Below are positions 23,359 to 26,584 of a stretch of 26,584 nucleotides of DNA, piece after piece. Both the position numbers and the translations under genes were made by a program. Position 1 is the first letter of the stretch, and each line of letters opens with the position of its first letter. Origin of the DNA: an uncultured Dorea sp. (GTDB lineage Bacteria > Bacillota > Clostridia > Lachnospirales > Lachnospiraceae); NCBI GenBank assembly GCA_910584575.1, contig CAJUBG010000055.1:1-26584 (forward strand), written 5' to 3'. The notes under the pieces are model-generated. The model was given only the letters and a program-made list of their open reading frames with translations. It was not told the DNA's origin and did not search any database.

Positions 23359-23387
23359 TGGACTGAATAATTATTTTATAGTATAAT
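23359..23387 (+). promoter_or_regulatory. probable promoter of the phosphotransferase-MATE-STAS operon
   Basis: A perfect TATAAT at 23382-23387 has TGGACT (four of six to consensus) 17 bp upstream at 23359-23364. TACTATA (23337-23343) and TATAGTA (23377-23383) form an inverted repeat around the -35, so a regulator could bind here. Confidence 0.55.
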
Positions 23388-23416
23388 GTCTACATGTTAC
23401 GAAAGGAGTTAGTCCA

Positions 23417-24415
23417 TTGAACAAAGAATTAAAAAAGAAAATGCGCGACATTTTGTTGGAACGGTATGGAGTAGACATTGATGAGGCGGTATGCCGTTTT
23501 TCAACGCAGAATTATGCTTTCATTTTTTCAGAAAGGCCATATATGATCCGCGTGAGTATCTCGCCTAAAAAGAGCAGAAAAGAGATTCTCAGCGAACTGA
23601 TGTGGGTAGACGACTTAAAACCGTTCAAACAGACGATCTGTGAGCCGAACGAGTCGCTAAACGGGATTCTTCTGGAGGAATTCGAGATTGACGGCGTCTT
23701 ATACCGCGCCAGTATGTTCCGTACAGCACGAGGGAACATCAAGCTGACTACCGAGATGAAGCCTATGTTCTTTATCTGTGTGGGCGACCTGTTGGGAACC
23801 ATCCATCATGTCAGCACCAATGAAAGAGAACTGGGAATCCAGTATGGCCGTAAGAGGATGAAGGATACCTTTGAAGAATTAAAAAACCGCGTGGCAATAA
23901 ATATGCCCCCTGAAATCGAAAAGAGGATTCAGGCCATTCAGGAGGAAGTAAACAATCTGCCGGAGGAACTGGGGCGGTATGGCATCTGCCATGGGGATTT
24001 TCATATTAACAACTTCTTTGTGGAGGAAAATAATATCTGGCTGTTCGATTTTGACGGCTGTACCTATGCCCATTATCTGTACGACGTAGCCAGCTTTGTC
24101 CAGGCATGTTTCCTTATGGGCTACAAAGCAGGCGAGGACTGCCGTAAAGTGCTTTACGAGGACATCCTGCCCTATTTTAAGATGGGTTATGAGTTGAATA
24201 AGAAATGTGACGAACATTATTGGGAGCAGTTAGAGCTGTTTATCTCTTACCGTGTGGCAATGGCATACATGTCGCTTTTAGAGATTGACCAGTGCGGCGT
24301 TGTGGACAATCTGGAACAGATCAAGCAGTTTTTGGGCTACATAATTTCCCAGGACAATGTACTGGACGCCATGACAGCAGCAGCGAAAAAACGAGGAGAT
24401 TCCAATGAAAAATGA
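23417..24415 (+). CDS. aminoglycoside/choline-kinase-like phosphotransferase (APH fold)
   Basis: The 332-residue protein has the APH/homoserine kinase II/choline kinase fold. The catalytic loop is HGDFHINNF with Asp194 and Asn199-type metal ligand, and the DFG-like aspartates are Asp211 and Asp213 in WLFDFDG. The N-terminal lobe is degenerate at the glycine loop (STQNYAFIF) but keeps an IRVS strand where the ATP lysine or arginine would sit. It is soluble. Translation starts at TTG, fixed by AAAGGAG at 23402-23408 with an eight-base spacer. Its last 11 bases overlap the MATE gene, so it is coupled to it. The acceptor may be a small hydroxyl compound; drug resistance is possible but unsupported. 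Confidence 0.87.
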   Translation: MNKELKKKMRDILLERYGVDIDEAVCRFSTQNYAFIFSERPYMIRVSISPKKSRKEILSELMWVDDLKPFKQTICEPNESLNGILLEEFEIDGVLYRASMFRTARGNIKLTTEMKPMFFICVGDLLGTIHHVSTNERELGIQYGRKRMKDTFEELKNRVAINMPPEIEKRIQAIQEEVNNLPEELGRYGICHGDFHINNFFVEENNIWLFDFDGCTYAHYLYDVASFVQACFLMGYKAGEDCRKVLYEDILPYFKMGYELNKKCDEHYWEQLELFISYRVAMAYMSLLEIDQCGVVDNLEQIKQFLGYIISQDNVLDAMTAAAKKRGDSNEK

Positions 24416-26171
24416 TTATATCGTCCGGCATTTATATCGTTCTTTTGTGATTGTTTCCATATTGTCTGCATTGACGGCGACAGTTGGGATGTTGATTGAC
24501 AATATGATTGTGGGATGTTTTCTCGGTTCGGACGCATTGGGGGCAATGGGCGTTGTGGGACCTGTGAGCCTGCTGTTTTCCGCCTTTGGAAATATTTGCT
24601 CCGGCGGAGGGACTGCCAGGGCTTCCCAGGCCCTTGGCAGAGGCGACAAGGAACAGGTGTGCCGTATTTTCACTGTTACCATTCTGTTTGCGTTTCTTGT
24701 GGGAGTGCTTCTCACAGTTGCCGGCTTGCTTTTTGCGCCGCAGATTGCCGATATTCTGGGTGCGCAGGGAACGCTGAAAGAGCTGACCACCCAATATCTG
24801 TATGGCTATTTTTTAGGCGCCCTTCCCACGCTTATGATGACGGCTCTGATGGGATTTTTCCGTATTGACGGTTCGCCTCGTCTGCCAATCCTGTGTATCG
24901 CTGTTATGACTGTATGTAACATTACATTGGATTTGATTATGGTGCTTGTATTGCATAAAGGTATGCTCGGTATGGCGCTGGCGACGGCCATCAGTTATTT
25001 CATTGCCGTTTTGGTGGGCTGTTCGCATTTTACCAGGAAATACAATACACTGAAACTGACGGCGGTAAAGGGAATCGGAAAAGAACTGTCCTCTATGATT
25101 GTAACCGGCGCGCCTACGGCCATCAGCCGGATTAGCGATACTCTTAAGGTAATGATCCTGAATAATCTTATGGTAACTGTTATCGGTGTAGGTGCAGTCA
25201 CGGCGCTGAATGTCCGGACACAGGCAAATAATATCGTAGGCGCATTGATTGTCGGCATCGGGCAGGCAGCGATTCCGGTGACAGGCATGTTCTATGGGGA
25301 AGAAGACCGGACCGCCCTTCAAGATACTTTAAAGACATCGCTTCGGATAGGAATGACCCTGTGTGTGGCAGGGGCTGTCATACTGCTTTTGTTCCCGTCA
25401 TTTTTTGTGGGAATTTTCGGGGTTACGGAGCCCGCTATTATGGAAATGTCAAATACAGCCATACGGATGTTCGCTGTGGGAATGCCCATTGCCTTGACAA
25501 ACACGATTATGATGAATTTCTATCAAAGTACCCGAAAAACGGGGCTGGCCACTTTAATCTGCGTGCTTCAAAGCCTGGTATTTACCGTGGCTATGGCGTT
25601 TCTGCTCATCAGACCGATGGGCAGCACGGGCGTATGGACTGCGTTTCTTCTTGGTGAAGTATTTACATTTATTACAATTGTATTATATGTTTCCATAAAG
25701 AATAGAAGATTTTCCCTGAAAATTTCATCCTATATGCTTCTGGAGGATGATTTCGGCGGCGCTTTGAAAGACAGGCTGGAAATTTCTATCGGCAACAGTA
25801 TGGATGAAGTGATGAATATATCCTCTGGCATTTTGCGGTTAGAAAATAACTGGAATATAGACAAAAAAATGTTGAATGAAATCTCTCTGTGCATAGAGGA
25901 GATGGCCGGTAATGTTGTACAACATGCTTTTAAGCCGGAAGAAAAGAAGTGGTTTGACGTGCTCATTTTGAATAAGTCCGATTCTGTCGTTATACGTATG
26001 CGTGATAACGGCTCTGCCTTTGACCCTTCCGATTATCTGAATATGTCTGGGGACTTGGGCGAAAAAGAGACGTTTGGCATTAAAATGATCTCATCCCTTG
26101 CCGACAAATTTGACTACTCGCGCAATATGGGACTTAATGTCCTGATTATTGCCCTTAATAAGACGGATTAA
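24405..26171 (+). CDS. MATE family efflux transporter fused to an RsbW/SpoIIAB-like ATP-binding domain
   Basis: The 588-residue protein begins with a full MATE transporter (about residues 1-440, twelve helices; MLIDNMIVGCFLGSDALGAMG in helix 1-2, the second half from SSMIVTGAPTAISRISD), which exports drugs or metabolites using sodium or protons. It is followed by a cytosolic GHKL ATPase domain (about 450-588) of the anti-sigma-factor kinase type. The N box is Glu499 and Asn503 in CIEEMAGNVVQHAF, the G1 box is Asp534-Asn-Gly536 in MRDNGSAFDP, and the G2-like region starts at Gly558. In RsbW and SpoIIAB this fold phosphorylates a STAS protein, and a STAS gene follows 26 bases downstream. GAGGAG precedes the ATG. 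The fusion is continuous, without a stop or frameshift. Confidence 0.93.
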   Translation: MKNDYIVRHLYRSFVIVSILSALTATVGMLIDNMIVGCFLGSDALGAMGVVGPVSLLFSAFGNICSGGGTARASQALGRGDKEQVCRIFTVTILFAFLVGVLLTVAGLLFAPQIADILGAQGTLKELTTQYLYGYFLGALPTLMMTALMGFFRIDGSPRLPILCIAVMTVCNITLDLIMVLVLHKGMLGMALATAISYFIAVLVGCSHFTRKYNTLKLTAVKGIGKELSSMIVTGAPTAISRISDTLKVMILNNLMVTVIGVGAVTALNVRTQANNIVGALIVGIGQAAIPVTGMFYGEEDRTALQDTLKTSLRIGMTLCVAGAVILLLFPSFFVGIFGVTEPAIMEMSNTAIRMFAVGMPIALTNTIMMNFYQSTRKTGLATLICVLQSLVFTVAMAFLLIRPMGSTGVWTAFLLGEVFTFITIVLYVSIKNRRFSLKISSYMLLEDDFGGALKDRLEISIGNSMDEVMNISSGILRLENNWNIDKKMLNEISLCIEEMAGNVVQHAFKPEEKKWFDVLILNKSDSVVIRMRDNGSAFDPSDYLNMSGDLGEKETFGIKMISSLADKFDYSRNMGLNVLIIALNKTD

Positions 26172-26197
26172 TTTTAATAATAACGGAGGTAAACAAC

Positions 26198-26494
26198 ATG
26201 ACTATTGAAAAAACAAATAACAACGATGGTCTTCTGATAGCTTTAGAGGGAAGGCTTGACACGACAACAGCTCCCCAGCTTGAAGCAGAGCTTAAGAGCA
26301 TTGATGATGACATTACGAAGCTCACATTTGATTTTGGGAAGCTTGATTACATTTCATCAGCAGGGCTGCGCGTCCTGTTGGCGGCGCAGAAGGTAATGAA
26401 CAAGCAGGGGAGTATGGTAATACGCCATGTGAATGAAACCATTATGGAAATTTTTGAGGTGACAGGCTTTCTTGATATTCTATCTATCGAATAG
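26198..26494 (+). CDS. STAS domain anti-anti-sigma factor-like protein (RsbV/SpoIIAA type)
   Basis: The 98-residue protein is a single STAS domain: a starting strand with LLIALEGRLDTTTAPQLE, then LTFDFGKLDYISSAGLRVLL, where Ser53 or Ser54 is the expected phosphorylation site, and EIFEVTGFLDILSI at the C terminus. In partner switching an RsbW-type kinase phosphorylates this serine to release or hold a target. Here the only kinase domain nearby is on the MATE protein encoded just upstream. CGGAGGT lies at 26184-26190 before the ATG. No sigma factor or PP2C-type phosphatase is present in the window, though the locus may continue past the right edge. Confidence 0.93.
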   Translation: MTIEKTNNNDGLLIALEGRLDTTTAPQLEAELKSIDDDITKLTFDFGKLDYISSAGLRVLLAAQKVMNKQGSMVIRHVNETIMEIFEVTGFLDILSIE

Positions 26495-26584
26495 TGTACA
26501 ATCGGGTAGGAGGTAGATAATTATTTTATCGGTAGTGTAAAATAAATTGTGTTTCTGGAAAGAAATGGCTCCTTTTTGGTAAGA
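26495..26584. other. unassigned right edge after the STAS gene
   Basis: These 90 bases contain an AGGAGGT at 26508-26514 with no usual start codon at working distance and an A/T-rich stretch. A GTG followed by twelve open codons (VFLERNGSFLVR) reaches the edge and might begin another gene, but it lacks a ribosome site. No terminator is visible, so the operon may continue. Confidence 0.35.

Noticed and set aside
23225..23416. Fluoride riboswitch upstream of crcB
   Set aside because: No match to the conserved GGCGAT-type start or pseudoknot elements by eye on the minus strand.
24432..24794. Minus-strand frames opposite the MATE gene
   Set aside because: They lie wholly inside a well-supported transporter gene and have no start signal or family features.
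26551..26584. Start of a further gene at the right edge
   Set aside because: Only twelve open codons are visible and no ribosome site precedes the GTG; too little to call.

Overview
The window reads as chromosome from an anaerobic, low-to-moderate-GC Firmicute, most likely a gut Lachnospiraceae member. This is inferred from the gene families (four-subunit pyruvate-type ferredoxin oxidoreductase, DUF4317, AIM24/TIGR00266, VaFE surface protein with a VKTGD sorting signal), strong AGGAGG ribosome binding sites and TTGACA/TATAAT promoters. No phage, IS element, CRISPR array or rRNA was seen. The species cannot be named from sequence alone.

Layout. 1-688 (-) is the start of an ABC exporter ATPase cut by the left edge. 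782-932 is a tRNA-Gly(CCC) unit with its own promoter and terminator. 1185-2757 holds divergent degV-like (-) and tetR-like (+) genes around a near-perfect palindrome. 2834-3020 is an isolated promoter, leader and strong hairpin terminator with no normal gene: a candidate small RNA or pentapeptide unit. 3022-4178 (-) is an AIM24-like plus soluble P-type-ATPase-like HAD operon. 4254-8729 (-) is a porCDAB operon ending in a sodium-dependent SNF transporter. 8826-14438 (-) is a giant (1870 aa) cell-wall-anchored adhesin with an N-terminal thioester-like domain, SpaA/Cna-B-like domains and ten VaFE (T-Q ester bond) repeats, preceded by a structured leader of about 340 nt. 14831-16393 (-) is a ClC antiporter with a TrkA-C tail. 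16569-18184 (+) is a phosphodiesterase-azlC-azlD operon. 18237-19583 (-) is a hemerythrin / middle domain / response regulator fusion. 19762-21651 (-) is an OatA-type O-acetyltransferase. 21754-23224 (-) is crcB, a short DUF4317 gene and a half-size EamA transporter. 23417-26494 (+) is a three-gene operon.

The most unusual locus is the last operon. An aminoglycoside/choline-kinase-like phosphotransferase overlaps a MATE efflux transporter fused at its C terminus to an RsbW/SpoIIAB-type ATP-binding domain, and a STAS anti-anti-sigma-like protein follows at once. This looks like a partner-switching kinase and its substrate built onto a multidrug-type transporter, with no sigma factor in view. 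The function is inference, but the fusion and gene order are direct reads. Second in interest are the oxygen/iron-sensing response regulator fusion, the ABC-ABC duplication inside the adhesin repeats, and two unexplained transcribed leaders.
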